DNA of 64,000 bases, taken from contig OY987226.1 in the NCBI GenBank assembly GCA_963920705.1, positions 19,439,600-19,503,599 on the forward strand. The letters are read 5' to 3'. Shown here in pieces: positions 24,201-35,505 of the stretch. Numbering within the stretch: the first letter of the stretch is position 1; every line of letters starts with the position of its first letter. This DNA comes from Odiellus spinosus (Eukaryota > Arthropoda > Arachnida > Opiliones > Phalangiidae). A model generated the notes under the pieces. That model was not told where the DNA came from, made no database searches, and saw only the letters and a list, made by a program, of their open reading frames with translations. The position numbers and the translations under genes are program-made.

Positions 24201-27200
24201 CCGTAATTAAGCTATGCAGAGGCGATGACTAGCCAATATTTATCTGCCTTTTAATTTGACCCTGAATGTCTTTGGTGGTATTTGGTTCCACCCCGCGTAT
24301 CTAAATTACGACTATCTAACGTGGCTTTAGGCTAATATCCGTCTTTCCTTGAAACTACATAAATCCATTTGTCATTAATATGAATAATCCACTTGTCATT
24401 TATATGAATAATGGAATAGATAGGCTGCTTTCACTTTGCCATCCTTATGACTTGATTAAATCGCTTAGTGTGTTTTGGGTATTCAATCAAATTGGCTGAT
24501 GGATTATAAATACATTTTTGACAGCTAGCAGGTGGTTAGGTCCTAATATTTGCATTATATTTATGTGTTGGTGGTAATATTTGTCTATTTACAACTACAA
24601 AAACATTAATTATTTTACGAGATCTAACCAACCGTGAAATTTATATTTAGCTCAAGGGTGGGATGGATTTGAAAAGACATATCTAATTATTATATTCATT
24701 TTGTAAAGGGTTCTTGACGTTCAAAAATAAGGTTTAAGTTTAAATAGGGTAAACCCAACCCCCGTACCTAACCTAATTGGCTAGGCGCATATAGAATATT
24801 ATTATTTTTAAATAGTTTAGCTGTAAAGCTCGCTATTCTTTAGGCCGATAGCCTCGTGTGTGTTAATCTCGGATCGGTGGACTCGAAAATGTTAAAAAAG
24901 GCACACCATGTTATTTACTTAGAGACTATTAATGCAATCAAAGGCACGGTGATGCGACAACCCTATTTATTTGAAGTTTTCGAAAAGTCTGAGTAATGTG
25001 ACACGAGCTGCTCGACCCAATACCCTTCATTGGTTTTTAAAAAGTAGACTGTTCGGACGAGAGCCAGCTAAATAATGTATTTTCTATGGGACGCCTGTAA
25101 AAGTGTTGCAACTCTCGTACAACCATGTCCAAGGCAAAGCTTGCATTCAGGGGCAAATGAGAGATATATAATGTATTTTAAACGGGACCCCTGTAGAAGT
25201 GTTTCAACATCTGTTGTTTCCTTCGCTGTCTTACCAACCTTAGCTGAATTTCGCTCTGCCATAGTTACTGCAAAGTTCTATTATGCTTCTTAAACAGCTA
25301 CACTATTTACCATGACGATTCATTTTCACTCTTGTTTAAATTAACCTTGGGAACTTAGATTTGGGGAGTTTTTGCGTGAGAAACGTCTCGCATCTTATAC
25401 TTCTTACATACATGATCCTTGAGTAAACTATAGTTTTACTAATCAGAAAAGTTTATTTTTCATCTAGCCATAATCTCATTTCAGTCGCAATTTAAGGGAA
25501 ACTTCCAAATAAAAGCAAAAAAGGGGAAAATACTTTCTATTCCCTTTTGATAAAAGCAGACGTCCACAAATATTACAAATAAATTTAGGAGTTAAAAGTT
25601 TCTTAATAATTACAGGTGTGGGAAAAACGGTACCCTTATCTATTTCACAAAGAGCACTTGATGGTTTGCTGTTTGTCGAGAGTGACTTAGAGATAACATT
25701 CTCATTTTTTTATATAAAACAATGATTGTCATCTATCCTAATTTTGTTTTAATTATCTCAAAGGTTAAAAATATCTAAGTGATAATGACACGTCATAAAG
25801 CTTTGGATTAAGATTTGGTAGGTAGAAAGAAACGTTGTGATAGGGTAAATACTACTATCTACAAGAAAATTACATTTGCCACAATTTGATTTTAGTATTT
25901 TTAGTAACAGGAAAATAAATTTATATATCTTAATAAGGAAATGGATGGTTTTTTTAAACAATTAAGGTCAAATGATCAACATAAAACCAGAATATTCTTC
26001 AAGAAAAAACTAAATTTTTCAAGGGAGGAGAGGGTGATTAACATTTTTTTCACTCCAAAAAGGGCATCTTGCAATCCCTTTTAATATATTTTATGGGGAA
26101 AATTGCATGATTATGCGTGATTGACCTAGGGAATTGTGTTTTGAAATGCGTTTAAATTTTAAATGGGTTGTAAACAGGCCTTGGATGCCTTTGATGGTAT
26201 AAAATAGGTTCTACCCTTTAAAGGGACTGTCTGCGATTTTCAAATCCCCTTTCAAGTCGCCTTCTTTTCTAGCTTAGCAGACGACGCTGTACAAAACTAA
26301 TTGTTCGGTCAAACCTAGGCTGCGTGCCTAAGGGAAGAGCATTTTAAAGGGGCAAGTTTCAGAACAGATAGGGCCTTTAAAAGTCATTTAAATTGGAAAT
26401 TTGTTAATACCCTTTAAAATACATTAGAGAGGAATTGTCTAACGACCTTTTAAAATAATTAGAATTGCCTTAAAAATCTTCAAAATACATTATCAGGGAA
26501 GTGCATTATAACCCTTTAAAGGGAGAATGCAACTTAACAAGTGATTTTTTTATCGATTTCTTATTGTTTAAATAGGCCTAATCTACTAGTAGAAAAATTT
26601 ACGAACAAATATTAAACTTCAAATAAATTTAAAACTTACACGGAAAATAGGCTTAGCGGGATTCAAGAAGATCCGGATTAAGGTCTTGCGACCAATCGAA
26701 TGCGATTGTAAGTCTCGTGGAGATCTCGTGTAAACAACAGGCTTTTGCTAATTGGTCGCTAGACCTTACACGGATGAAGGATCTCCATGAATCCTGTAAG
26801 CCTAGTTTTATATTTATTTCTAGTTTAATATTTGTTTTGTAAACTTTTTATTGGTGGATTAGGCCAATTTAAACCATAAGGAATCGAAAAAAAATAATTT
26901 ACTAGGTTGCATTCTCCCTTTAAATTAGATTATAGGAAAATTGCCTTATTAGCCATCTAAATATATTTAAGATGAATTTAAAGTTATTAGCTCATTGATA
27001 TATATCTTTGTGGAAAGACGTGTTATTAACCCTTTAACATACATTGTAGGGTAATTGCGTTATTAATCCTTTAAAACAAGCAGGGGAACTGAATTATTAA
27101 CTCTTTAAAATACAATGGAGGGTAGTTGTGTTAATAGCCCTTTAAAAAACATTATACTGATTACAGTTATTAAACCTTTAATATATAATTTTAGGGAAAG

Positions 27201-28229
27201 ATGCATTACTAACAATTTTGAATACCTTTAATGAAGAATTGCGTTGGCAACCCTTTAAACTACATGTAAAGAGGAATTACTTAGCAACAATTTCAAATAC
27301 CTGTGTTATCTATACATAGTTTTAAGAAAAAGTAAATAGGAGGAAGTAGATAAGCCCCCTTTAATTCTAGGGAGACGTCCCTTGCACTTAAGAAGCTAAC
27401 CCCTCAAAATTTTTAATTTAGCTTCTGGTGGGAAATTGGGGATGAACACACAAATTCGCCTGCCAGGCAGTATCACAGTGTCTTAAATTTAATAATGTAA
27501 TAATAACGTTTCACTAACCTCCCATTCGCCCTTTCGACAATTTGAATGCCGGCTGCAAATTCTCAATATTTCCACGTAAATGTGGCAGGTAATGATGAAT
27601 CGAAGGTAACTGCAGATCCAAACCTCCTTGAGAGTTTGAGAATAATACTTGTGACTCCTTTCCGTTACTCTTAAGTCCAATTCTGCTATCACTCAAATTA
27701 GTTTCTTCCACCGTTAAATTGGCAGCCGATAGCACCACACTGAAATCGCGACTCAAAGAAGCGATGTCTCGACTTCGTTCCTTATTCAACATCTCTGCGT
27801 GTTTCAATCTTTCGTGTAATTCGGCTATTTTACCTTGCAATAGTTGCTCGTTAGAGTTATCTGAAATATCAAGAAAAACCAACATTAGTCTTTTGATTTT
27901 GTAGTATGCAAAAAAAGTAAGGGTTTGTAAAAGGTACAGGGGTTAATTAAAGCAATCGTTACGCGAAAATAAAAGAAAAGGGCAGACGAAAAACGTACTC
28001 ATTAGATACAGTAGTACGAAAGTCATTAATAATCAATTGGCCTAGTATTCGAGTAACACGGAAATTAGGAAATTGAGCTAAGCCTAACTTGTCAATATTA
28101 AAACGGGGGTTAACCATCAGGGGGTAAAATCATACCTGGCCCACGCCAAAGAAACAAAATGGTGAAGAAAGGAGTAGTTAGAAGGACGATTCCGATATAA
28201 AACGCGATCGCCGGTTTACGAAAGTTCAT
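18280..28229 (-). CDS. MGAT4: Alpha-1,3-mannosyl-glycoprotein 4-beta-N-acetylglucosaminyltransferase (GnT-IV, MGAT4 family), six exons
   Basis: The exons on the minus strand are 28136-28229, 27519-27860, 23017-23508, 22468-22598, 21570-21871 and 18280-18628. All phases agree (1,1,1,0,2) and the product is about 569 aa (vertebrate MGAT4A/B are about 535-548). The enzyme adds beta-1,4-GlcNAc to the Man-alpha1,3 arm of N-glycans in the Golgi. Residues 7-28 form a type II membrane anchor (AIAFYIGIVLLTTPFFTILF). Residues about 32-75 form a coiled stem. The catalytic domain starts around SIHHYLPHL and ILGIPTVRRQ and includes WRTKQNLDFAYLMMYA and the metal/nucleotide motif QLEDDV (about residues 271-273). 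Exon 4 supplies GKLF...LMFYNDKPVDWLLDN. Exons 5-6 hold PSLFQHVGTHSSL and the C-terminal lectin-like domain (YRFRSGNAEHPED ... HWAILSEVSL). End uncertain: SEVSLTK aligns with the vertebrate C-terminus NEIHIKK, so I read through to the TGA-side stop at 18280. A GAG|GTTAGT donor at 18375 could instead lead to an unlocated last exon. Confidence 0.93.
18788..20818. mobile_element. 2.03-kb palindromic fold-back element in GnT-IV intron 5
   Basis: GGGTAAATCTTTCCCAAATC at 18788 pairs with its inverse ending at 20818. The arms remain similar with small changes for about 900 bp each, to about 19710 and 19890, leaving a loop of about 180 bp. Flanking AGTA (18784-18787 and 20819-20822) is a likely 4-bp target duplication. 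Mirror-image ORFs in the arms (19113-19370 minus and 20271-20564 plus, both with FLRFFKKRQ and VERLLKILYLPVLRDFTTP) are by-products of the palindrome and match no family I know. Confidence 0.85.
19539..20075. mobile_element. Inner element with ACAGGGTGTTTC termini, centre of the palindrome
   Basis: ACAGGGTGTTTCGAAAATGG at 19539 and its inverse ending at 20075. This terminus type (TACAGGGTGTTTC) is common in arthropod DNA transposons. It may be a separate insertion whose ends coincide with the outer palindrome's symmetry, or simply its inner part. Confidence 0.5.
22468..22598 (-). CDS. MGAT4: Exon 4 of the GnT-IV gene (short exon)
   Basis: This 131-bp exon lies between acceptor TTTTTTTAAATGCAG and donor ATG|GTAAAC. 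It encodes GKLFKCVDLSKLVSFFLMFY and continues NDKPVDWLLDNYIQTKVCRFDKDM. It fills exactly the segment of the MGAT4 catalytic domain that neighbouring exons 3 and 5 lack, and its phase fits both (enters at 1, leaves at 0). Confidence 0.92.
22741..22810. repeat. Hairpin in GnT-IV intron 3
   Basis: CTTGTGAGTGCAG (22741-22753) pairs exactly with 22798-22810. An inner pair GCAGTTCAG / CTGAACTGC overlaps the base, and TTGCCAAC / CTGGCAA lie just outside. Confidence 0.55.
26218..26380 (+). mobile_element. Small TTAA element family C, copy 3
   Basis: TTAA at both ends (26218-26221, 26377-26380). It begins AGGGACTGTCTGCGATTTTC and ends CAGATAGGGCC. It carries the core TTCTTTTCTAGCTTAGCAGA. It lies in intron 2 of the GnT-IV gene. 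Confidence 0.8.
26520..26919. mobile_element. TTAA MITE family B, copy 2 (GnT-IV intron 2)
   Basis: TTAA on both sides (26516-26519, 26920-26923). Terminal AGGGAGAATGCAAC pairs with GTTGCATTCTCCCT. It has the same subterminal AAATAGGCCTAATC block and central fold-back as the other copies. Confidence 0.9.
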
Positions 28230-29081
28230 GATGGACTTAAAAGTGATCATTTATTACAGTTTTTAACTAATTTCAATTGAATTTATCGCGGTATTTAACT
28301 TCGTTTATCGCGAAACGAAGTCGCCCGACCGCCTTCGCCATGTCAAAATACCGACTGCTTTGAGCTTTCTCTCTCTTGACTCTCGTCCTCCGAGGCTCCG
28401 AGTCCGAGACTCCGAGAAAAGTTAAACAAGCAGACCGAATTGAGTACAAAAACTAGTTATTGGTGCTTCATTTGCTTGTCCAAGAATGGATCAAGTATGC
28501 TGTAAAGCATAGCCTCCTCGATCACGCGCTTCGGCTGCGCTCGCGCTATAGAAGCCCCGGCAAAGAAAAAAATTAACATGTGTTTGAGAGAATAAATGGA
28601 AAATTAAAACTCCCCCAAAAGACGGTGCGAAAAAGCACTAAAATGTAGGGGGGAAAAGTCGAGGGGAGAAACAAATTCTTGTCTAAAGTTTTAAATTTAC
28701 GCTCCAGCTTCCTGATTTTTTAACCACATCTAATTAAGTATGTACGGATAATTTACAAATTAATTCCAAGCCTTTGAGAATTACAGATTTGGCGTTAATA
28801 ATTGTTGAAACTAGCGAACCTATTATTTTTCTTTACTGACGGAGCTTTTTGCGGTTTTCACCTATTGCGCGGGGTTCTTTTTAAATCTAAAGCCTTGATC
28901 CATTAACACAGGCACTGCAGTCACGCTGTAGATGCTATTTATAAACTTATATTCTAATTTCACCCTCTGATTTGATTTTTATTCTATGACAATATACTAT
29001 TTTACTCAAAAACAAGTGTTAAAATTAATAAGGTTGCAATTGTGAGAATTGATAAGAGAGAGAAATTACTAAATTTTGAAG

Positions 29082-29330
29082 GCCTTATTATAAAATAATC
29101 TTGGAAACGAATAAAAGAACCGTTAAAAAGCACCCGTTTGTATTGATGATGGTCCCTTTTTTCAAGGCTGGTACAAAGTGTAGGATTTTCTATACTTTTT
29201 CCAGCCTTGAAACTAACAAAAAGAGCCGTTAGTTGATTAGTTCCATGCGTTAAATAGAACCCGTTTATACGGAAGATGGGACATTTTTTCAAGGTTGAGA
29301 CGTAGTCGGAATTAATGTTATCGTCTATTC
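29082..29330. repeat. Dispersed repeat family E, copy 1
   Basis: Roughly 250 bp, highly similar to 41447-41670, starting GGCCTTATTATAAAATAATC. It contains an internal inverted pair (TTCAAGGCTGG / CCAGCCTTGAA). Similar minus-strand ORFs in both copies follow from the sequence identity and are not evidence of a gene. Confidence 0.8.
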
Positions 29331-29737
29331 GGGACAACTCTGTTTTCAAACCACTCTTCCCTGTTTCGGCGCGAAAATCTAAATACGGCGGTCTTCTCTT
29401 GTCTTTTCGTAGGATACAGTTGTCTAAACATTTTGAGAGCTCTATGATGGATATTTATTTCCTAGTAGTACATCACATTCTTGTACACTAACTTGTAAGA
29501 AATCCCTTAATATTTTCATAAACAATAGCATTGTGGAATGAGAGTCCCCAAATAATTTGAGATTCTCTTTAAATTTAAAACATTCACCACCATCTTAACC
29601 TATGATCAGATAGTAGTAGTATCAATATGTTGTAAAAAATATATTTATAAAACTATACCAATATAAGATTGCCCCGAACAACATTTTTTCCAAACCTAGT
29701 TATTTAATCTAATCTAGGGTTGTAAGGCGAAATATTT

Positions 29738-30090
29738 CCCTAACCAGATTTCATAATTTTAGGGTGATAAATTTAAATTAAAAATTAATTATCAATGTAA
29801 GGTGGTAGCGTGTAAGTTGTGAAAATTTGGGAGAGAAGTTTTTTTGCCGTTTTCAAAACGCCATACATAGTTATTTAACTATAATGAGAGTAGATTAACA
29901 CTAATCTATTATCATTATAGTTAAGTACCTATGTATTGCATTTGGAAAATGGCAGGAAAACTTCTCTCCCAAAATTTCAAAACTTACCCGAGTTAACGCG
30001 GTAAAGCTTTGCACACGCTACAATCTTACGTTGATATTTAATTTTTTACTTAAAAACTAATCACCCTAAAATTATGAAACCTGGTTAGGG
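29738..30090. mobile_element. Fold-back MITE with CCCTAACC termini
   Basis: CCCTAACCAGATTTCATAAT pairs with ATTATGAAACCTGGTTAGGG, and inner arms (CTTCTCTCCCAAAATTT and its inverse) extend the pairing. The loop holds a TAACTATAATGA / TCATTATAGTTA hairpin. Length 353 bp, no evident target duplication, non-coding. Confidence 0.75.
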
Positions 30091-30323
30091 AGATAAAATA
30101 AACTAATTTGCAAAACATATATTTTAATTGTGGCTTTTAAAAATCATTAAAGACCTGAAAAGGGCAAAACCCTTCAAATTTGGTCAGTTTCCCCCCTTTG
30201 AGACGTGCATCAGTTTGGGGGAGTTTTGTAAATCTCGAGAATTCATTTATTCGCGGATTTCGGCCGATTGCCGGGGCTTCTATAGCGCGAGCGCAGCCGA
30301 AGCGCGTGATCGAGGAGGCTATG

Positions 30324-32049
30324 TGTAAAGCAAGGGACGAGGCCTCGGCGCCAAAATTCAGAAATTCGATCAGAGACCCTCTAGTTTGTCCTACACTGAA
30401 CTACTCTCTTAGCTGAGCCTACATACCGAAAGCGTCGGGCCATCTCTTATGGGTCCTACAGAAAAATAAATTAGAGCTGGGAATTTTAACTCTCATTTCC
30501 TAAGCAAAATCGTATGGCGGCTACGATTTTGTCATGTTGAATCCACTCTAGACTCTACTGTGTAATCTGTCTGTGGTTAAGCCTTACGATTTTCGGCAAA
30601 CAGGCTGGGAAATTAACAGTGGTACAGGGTAAATGAATAGTTTGGGGTGAACAAGGTCCTTGAACATTTATAATTTCCGCTCTTATAGCCCTAACTCAAT
30701 CCAAAAAACGAAAAGAAAAACACTATAACAACCTCGAAAACAGTTATAATAACTAACCATTTTTTTACAAATGTTTACAAAAATTCCTTACTTCCCACTC
30801 TGGCTGAGTGAATAAGAAGTCGTCTGCTTCTTCTATTTATCAAATTTTTGTTTCGAACTTAACAGTGTGAACTGCGAAGAGATTACAAAGATGAAATACT
30901 AACCTTGAGTTTAGTACTTTAGTTTATAGTCTCAGTTATCGTCCGCTTATTCAATATTCAGATTTTTCCTTAATCCTAATTTAAAACAGATGAAAGTCTA
31001 GAGTCTAGACTCTAGAGTGACAGAAAAATTGGTGTTATTTTAAACCTAAGAGTAAGACTGGAGATTCGAAACGAGATTTTACCTAACCCAGATTCATTTA
31101 TATCCTTATTTGTAAAGCCCCAGCTCTTAACTGGTTTTGAATATTACCTATTATTGCAAATTTAAAAATCCAAAAAACAATTCTTATTTTAAAAAAGGTT
31201 TTTGAACTCTAATAATAAATTTTCTATATTTTTTTTTAAAACGAAACATTCTTTAATCAAATCAAAATAACGCCAAGACATTTTTATTTTTAAATTTTTA
31301 GCCAAAAGAAAATCCGCAAAAATTTATATTTATTGAAAAAAAAAAAGAAAGTTTAAACTTTTTCCAATATCATAAAAAATTTGAAATTTTTGGAAAAAAA
31401 AAGAAACAACCAAAACTAATATTTTGCAAACGACTTATTAGATTTAAAATTTAACATTAGATTAGTGCGGATCTCAAATTTGAAATTTCACTCTATATTT
31501 GGTAACATGTGCGTAATTAACGGTACTAAAATAATTAAGTACTCTAGATTAAAATAAAAACTGAAATTAAACTAAAACAAAAACATTATGGGACTACCAG
31601 TATAATTTCATTTTATAATTAATATATTTTTGGCTATTTAATCAAAGAGGCTCCCAACTTGGAGGAAATTAAAATCTAAAGGGATAGTGACGCTGTTCAA
31701 CGTTTGGAGGAACTCTATGCTCCGTTGATTTCCTCCTAAACTTAAATAATGTTTTACCAATGAGGATATAAATGGACAGCAAGTTCCTGCCCACTTGGCT
31801 AACTTATCCCTAGCAAATCCATTATAGCCGACACTCGCTTTAAAAGGTCAGAAGCGTTAAAAATTTTTTTTTTTTTTTTTTTAAAGAGATTATAAATTGA
31901 GAAGTTCTTAACGCTAGAACTTAATTACTCTATTTCAACCCAATTAAAATGAATAAATTTAATAACTGGGAAAAATTAAAAAACGCGAGATAAAAAGAAA
32001 AAAGTTAATATGTGCGTCAGTATCCCTTTAAAGTTACAATTGGATTAAT
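30324..32049. other. Gene-free stretch upstream of the AdSS 3' end
   Basis: AT-rich, with several A or T runs. No ORF, transposon end or RNA gene recognised. Confidence 0.5.
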
Positions 32050-33417
32050 TTAGAATACTTGTATCATGCTCGATCTCTCTTTTCCCACCCCGATCCATTT
32101 AACGGGGACCCCAATTTGATTTTCAATCTCTTTGACGTAGTTCTGCGCTTCGAGTGGTAAATTCTTAAACTCTCGGACATTTTCTGTATTTCGATCCCAT
32201 CCAGGCAAGGTTAGGTAGCGAACTTTGACTCGTTCCATGTGTGAAGCATTAGCGGGAGGAGTTTTCAAGGCTTTTCCATCCAGGAGATATTCAACTCCAA
32301 TCTTGACTTCTTTCAAAGTATCCAAGACATCCAATTTGGTTAAAGCAATGGCCGTGTATCCATTAATCATCGTAGAATATCGGAGTAGAGCAGTATCTAA
32401 CCAACCACATCGACGTTTGCGTTTCGTTGTGACTCCAACTTCGGCTCCTCGCTCTTGCAGCGTCGATCCAATTTCGTCGTGAAGTTCAGTTGGAAAAGGT
32501 CCATCCCCAACGCGAGTCGTGTAAGCTTTAACGACTCCATAAATATTTCCGATCAAAGTGGGAGGGATTCCTAAACCAGTGCACGCTCCTCCAACAGTGC
32601 AATTAGACGAAGTGACATACGGATAAGTTCCAAAATCTATATCGAGCAACGCAGCATTGGCTCCCTCAACTAAAACTACTTTCCCATCTTGAATGGCTTC
32701 GTGCAAATATAGGACGGTATCGGCCACACAAGGTCGGATTTTCTCGGCGTAAACTTTGTATTTTTCCAACTCTTTATCCACATCCACTTCCAGATAGGAG
32801 AACATTTTTTGATAAAAATCCACCAAAGATCGGAATTTGATTTCGAAAGTAGAGAAATCTCCCATTAAGTCAGCAATTCTTAGACCGATGCGGCTAGCTT
32901 TGGTGGAATAAGTCGGGCCGATACCTTTCTTAGTTGTTCCCAGACTACTTTTACCTTTCTCCTTTTCTTGCAGTCCATCGACTTCCTGGTGGAAATCGAA
33001 GACCAGATGGGCTCGATCTGATATCAAGAGTCTTTTCTGCCAATTTACTAGTCCTTTCTCTTCATTCTTGGTTATTTCTTCAAAGAGTTGACCCAAATGC
33101 ACCACAACTCCATTGCCCACGACAGAGGCGCAGTTTTCGTTGATAATTCCGCTGGGAAGCAAATGAAAGTCGAATTCGACGTCGCCGACTACAACCGTGT
33201 GTCCGGCGTTATTTCCCCCTTGACACCGGCATATGACGTCGCAATCGTTGGCCAGTAAATCGACGACTTTGCCCTTGCCCTCATCTCCCCATTGAGCTCC
33301 CAAGACCACAATCACGCCCGCGTTAGGCTTAGCGTTGCCGGCTTCCAAACCCATTTTCAATCGTTTCGACGCGAGTAAATCTGACGCCGTCACCGTATTA
33401 CCATTAACAGTCGTCAT
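32050..33417 (-). CDS. AdSS: Adenylosuccinate synthetase, single exon
   Basis: This 455-aa protein joins IMP and aspartate using GTP to make adenylosuccinate, the first committed step from IMP to AMP, in the cytosol. The ATG at 33417-33415 has G at -3. The frame is open for seven further codons upstream, but only from a GTG after an in-frame TAA, so this ATG is the start. Motifs: [11 protein letters not shown] with the catalytic Asp (about D45), GGNNAGHT with the catalytic His (about H73), [49 protein letters not shown], the guanine-recognition TKLD (about 360-363), and the C-terminal VKWIGVGK...MIQ.F. The length matches animal enzymes (human ADSS2 is 456 aa) and there is no frameshift. Oddity: the usual TTGRKRRCGW loop reads [10 protein letters not shown] (about residues 330-339). 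There is no intron, so it is an intact single-exon gene, possibly an old retrocopy. Confidence 0.97.
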   Translation of the reverse strand: MTTVNGNTVTASDLLASKRLKMGLEAGNAKPNAGVIVVLGAQWGDEGKGKVVDLLANDCDVICRCQGGNNAGHTVVVGDVEFDFHLLPSGIINENCASVVGNGVVVHLGQLFEEITKNEEKGLVNWQKRLLISDRAHLVFDFHQEVDGLQEKEKGKSSLGTTKKGIGPTYSTKASRIGLRIADLMGDFSTFEIKFRSLVDFYQKMFSYLEVDVDKELEKYKVYAEKIRPCVADTVLYLHEAIQDGKVVLVEGANAALLDIDFGTYPYVTSSNCTVGGACTGLGIPPTLIGNIYGVVKAYTTRVGDGPFPTELHDEIGSTLQERGAEVGVTTKRKRRCGWLDTALLRYSTMINGYTAIALTKLDVLDTLKEVKIGVEYLLDGKALKTPPANASHMERVKVRYLTLPGWDRNTENVREFKNLPLEAQNYVKEIENQIGVPVKWIGVGKERSSMIQVF

Positions 33418-33917
33418 ATCAATAAGATTATCAGTCACTTACGCGGATAACGATAATAAAAAACCTCCACTATTTAACAACGGCGCTATAAAATAAGATA
33501 CAAGGCCATTCTAATACGCTTTCCTGCTAAGTCTATTCGCCTAACCCTAAGCTGAGTTAGCTGACCCTAAGCGGCCTAACAAATAACGCGTTCGGCGCCA
33601 TCTGGCCTCAAAGCCGCCAATCAAAGTCTAGTAAATAAAACCGGGAAATTTCAAAACGTTATTTCAGCTTTTCCTTTGTTTTGAGTCTTTTGACCAAGAT
33701 TTAACTAATCCCGGGATAATCTTGATGGGTAAACTTATAAAAAAAGACGTCACTCACGCCACAACCTCCTCGATCTCATGCTAGCCCGCAGGTGCGAAAC
33801 GACAGAGTTTAGTATGGCCTTTAGTTTAAATTTGGCAGTAGGACACGGACACCAAAGATATAGTATTAACAAGAATCCATTGGAACCTGAATGAATTCTT
33901 GGTATAATGGGTTATAT

Positions 33918-34197
33918 CAAGAAGGATCAGATAAGGAGAGGAAATGTGGGGACGGCGCGGTTACTACTGCGTCGGCCTAAACTCCCACTCTGGGAGAACG
34001 GGGGTAGAGACGTTTCGTGGTAAAATGTTGTCACGTGGGTAAAACGAATCCTTTATGAGACGCGCTAGCTAGCGACCACGTGACAACAGTTTACCTCGAG
34101 AATTTCCTATCCCCCTTTCCACCCGAGTTGGAGGTTGGCTCTTCTCTCTCTAACTCAACGCAGCCCCACATTTCCTCTCCTTATCTGATCCTTCTTG
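33918..34197. mobile_element. Fold-back MITE family A, copy 2
   Basis: 280 bp, nearly identical to 1599-1885, with the same CAAGAAGGATC...GATCCTTCTTG ends. It is flanked by GTTATAT at 33911-33917 and 34198-34204 (7 bp; 8 bp, GGTTATAT, if the terminal G is counted as shared). The duplication shows real transposition. It lies 0.5 kb upstream of the AdSS start. Confidence 0.9.
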
Positions 34198-34480
34198 GTT
34201 ATATACACGATACTTTATATGGTTGATGTACAATATAGATGTTTTGTCCAGCCTTCCATTGTAAATATTTTGCACGAGGGTAGTTTATCTAGAACGAGAT
34301 CTAGAACTTAATAAGATTTTTTTACTCGTTCACTTCAGTTCCGTTTGGTTCTTCTATCCCCTATATGGTTCATTCTGAAGCAGGGAGGCTCAAGGACTAG
34401 GATACAGGACTGGGACACTGGACCAGAGACCCCCTGGTGTATTGAATAACTAAACTGGGGCTATATTCTCTAACCATTCT

Positions 34481-34585
34481 AAATCTAGTCTTCGATCGAA
34501 AACTGCAGATACCATATGTTATAGATATATAACATATAAATAATCACAAGAGTGAATTTCCGGTTTTCGATCGAAAACTAGATTT
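34481..34585. repeat. 25-bp inverted repeats around an AT palindrome
   Basis: 34481-34505 (AAATCTAGTCTTCGATCGAA...) pairs with 34561-34585 with two mismatches. The loop contains a further palindrome (ATATGTTATAGATATATAAC). Confidence 0.6.
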
Positions 34586-35381
34586 CAAAAGGTTACAGAA
34601 AAAGGTGCCAAGGGCCCTATTCTGAAACCTTTCGAAAAGCGTAGATTCGATCAGAGCCTCAGAACTAAGAGGACGGACAACAGGATTTCGAATATTATCA
34701 GAATAGGGTTCTTCGGGAACAGAGACCCTCCCCATATAAATTTTTCTAATGGTCCCACTGTCAGCATATAGTTTCAAAATGAAGCAGTTAACGCTAGAAC
34801 ACTCCCCTTTGGAGCCATAGAGATCTCTTTCACTTAGAAAAGGGGATAGGCGACCCACTGAATCACACATACAAAGGATGAAACGTCACCGTCGCAGCGC
34901 TTGAGCTCACGCGCAGTGACGGCGGAATTTCATTAATTTAATTCGTGAATTGTTGATCTCGGCTTAGCGATTAAACTAAATGAGATTTAAATTTAACAAT
35001 AATTTTATTTCAAAACTTTTTTTTTTTCTAAAAAAAGGATAACTAACAACGCGAAAGTAAAACAATTCGCTAACGAGCTTACAAAAGTCTTTAAAAATTC
35101 GTTTCAATTTCGAGATAGATGATGGTGTGCGCGTTTTAGACGTAGGCTTAACAATTTAGGCCTAATTACTTATTATTATTATTATTATTAATATTTTTCC
35201 GAACAAATCTTTGATTTTACTCCAAATATAAAAATGGTAGTAATAAATTCTCACTATGTTATGGAACGGATATTAAGATTCTATTAGAAAAATGTAGCGG
35301 TTATTCTTCGTGTTTTAAACTCATTCCACGGAAGCGCTTCAAGTCGACTAATTTCTTAAAGCGCTCCTCGTATCGCTTAAT

Positions 35382-35387
35382 TTTATT
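35382..35387 (-). promoter_or_regulatory. Possible poly(A) signal for the CAP gene
   Basis: AATAAA on the minus strand lies about 120 nt after the stop codon at 35506. It is the nearest canonical hexamer I noticed downstream. Confidence 0.35.
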
Positions 35388-35505
35388 TTTTTCGGTTTCA
35401 AACCTATCACAGCTTCCGAGACGAAAGAACCGAAAGTATGGGAAGGGGCGGAATTATTAAAAATAATACTTCATTAAGTCAATAAGGTTTTTTGAAATAA
35501 TTATT

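Larger units (their letters stand above)
28508..30323. repeat. Perfect 56-bp GC-rich inverted repeats 1.7 kb apart
   Basis: 28508-28563 and 30268-30323 are exact inverse copies (CATAGCCTCCTCGATCACGC ... GAAGCCCCGGCAA). They could be the termini of a composite element of about 1.8 kb or two insertions of one short GC-rich repeat. The interval holds the dispersed repeat at 29082-29330 and the fold-back at 29738-30090, with no gene. Confidence 0.75.

Noticed and set aside
29002..29349. 115-codon minus-strand ORF similar to one at 41396-41623
   Set aside because: The similarity follows from a dispersed DNA repeat; there is no start context or domain.
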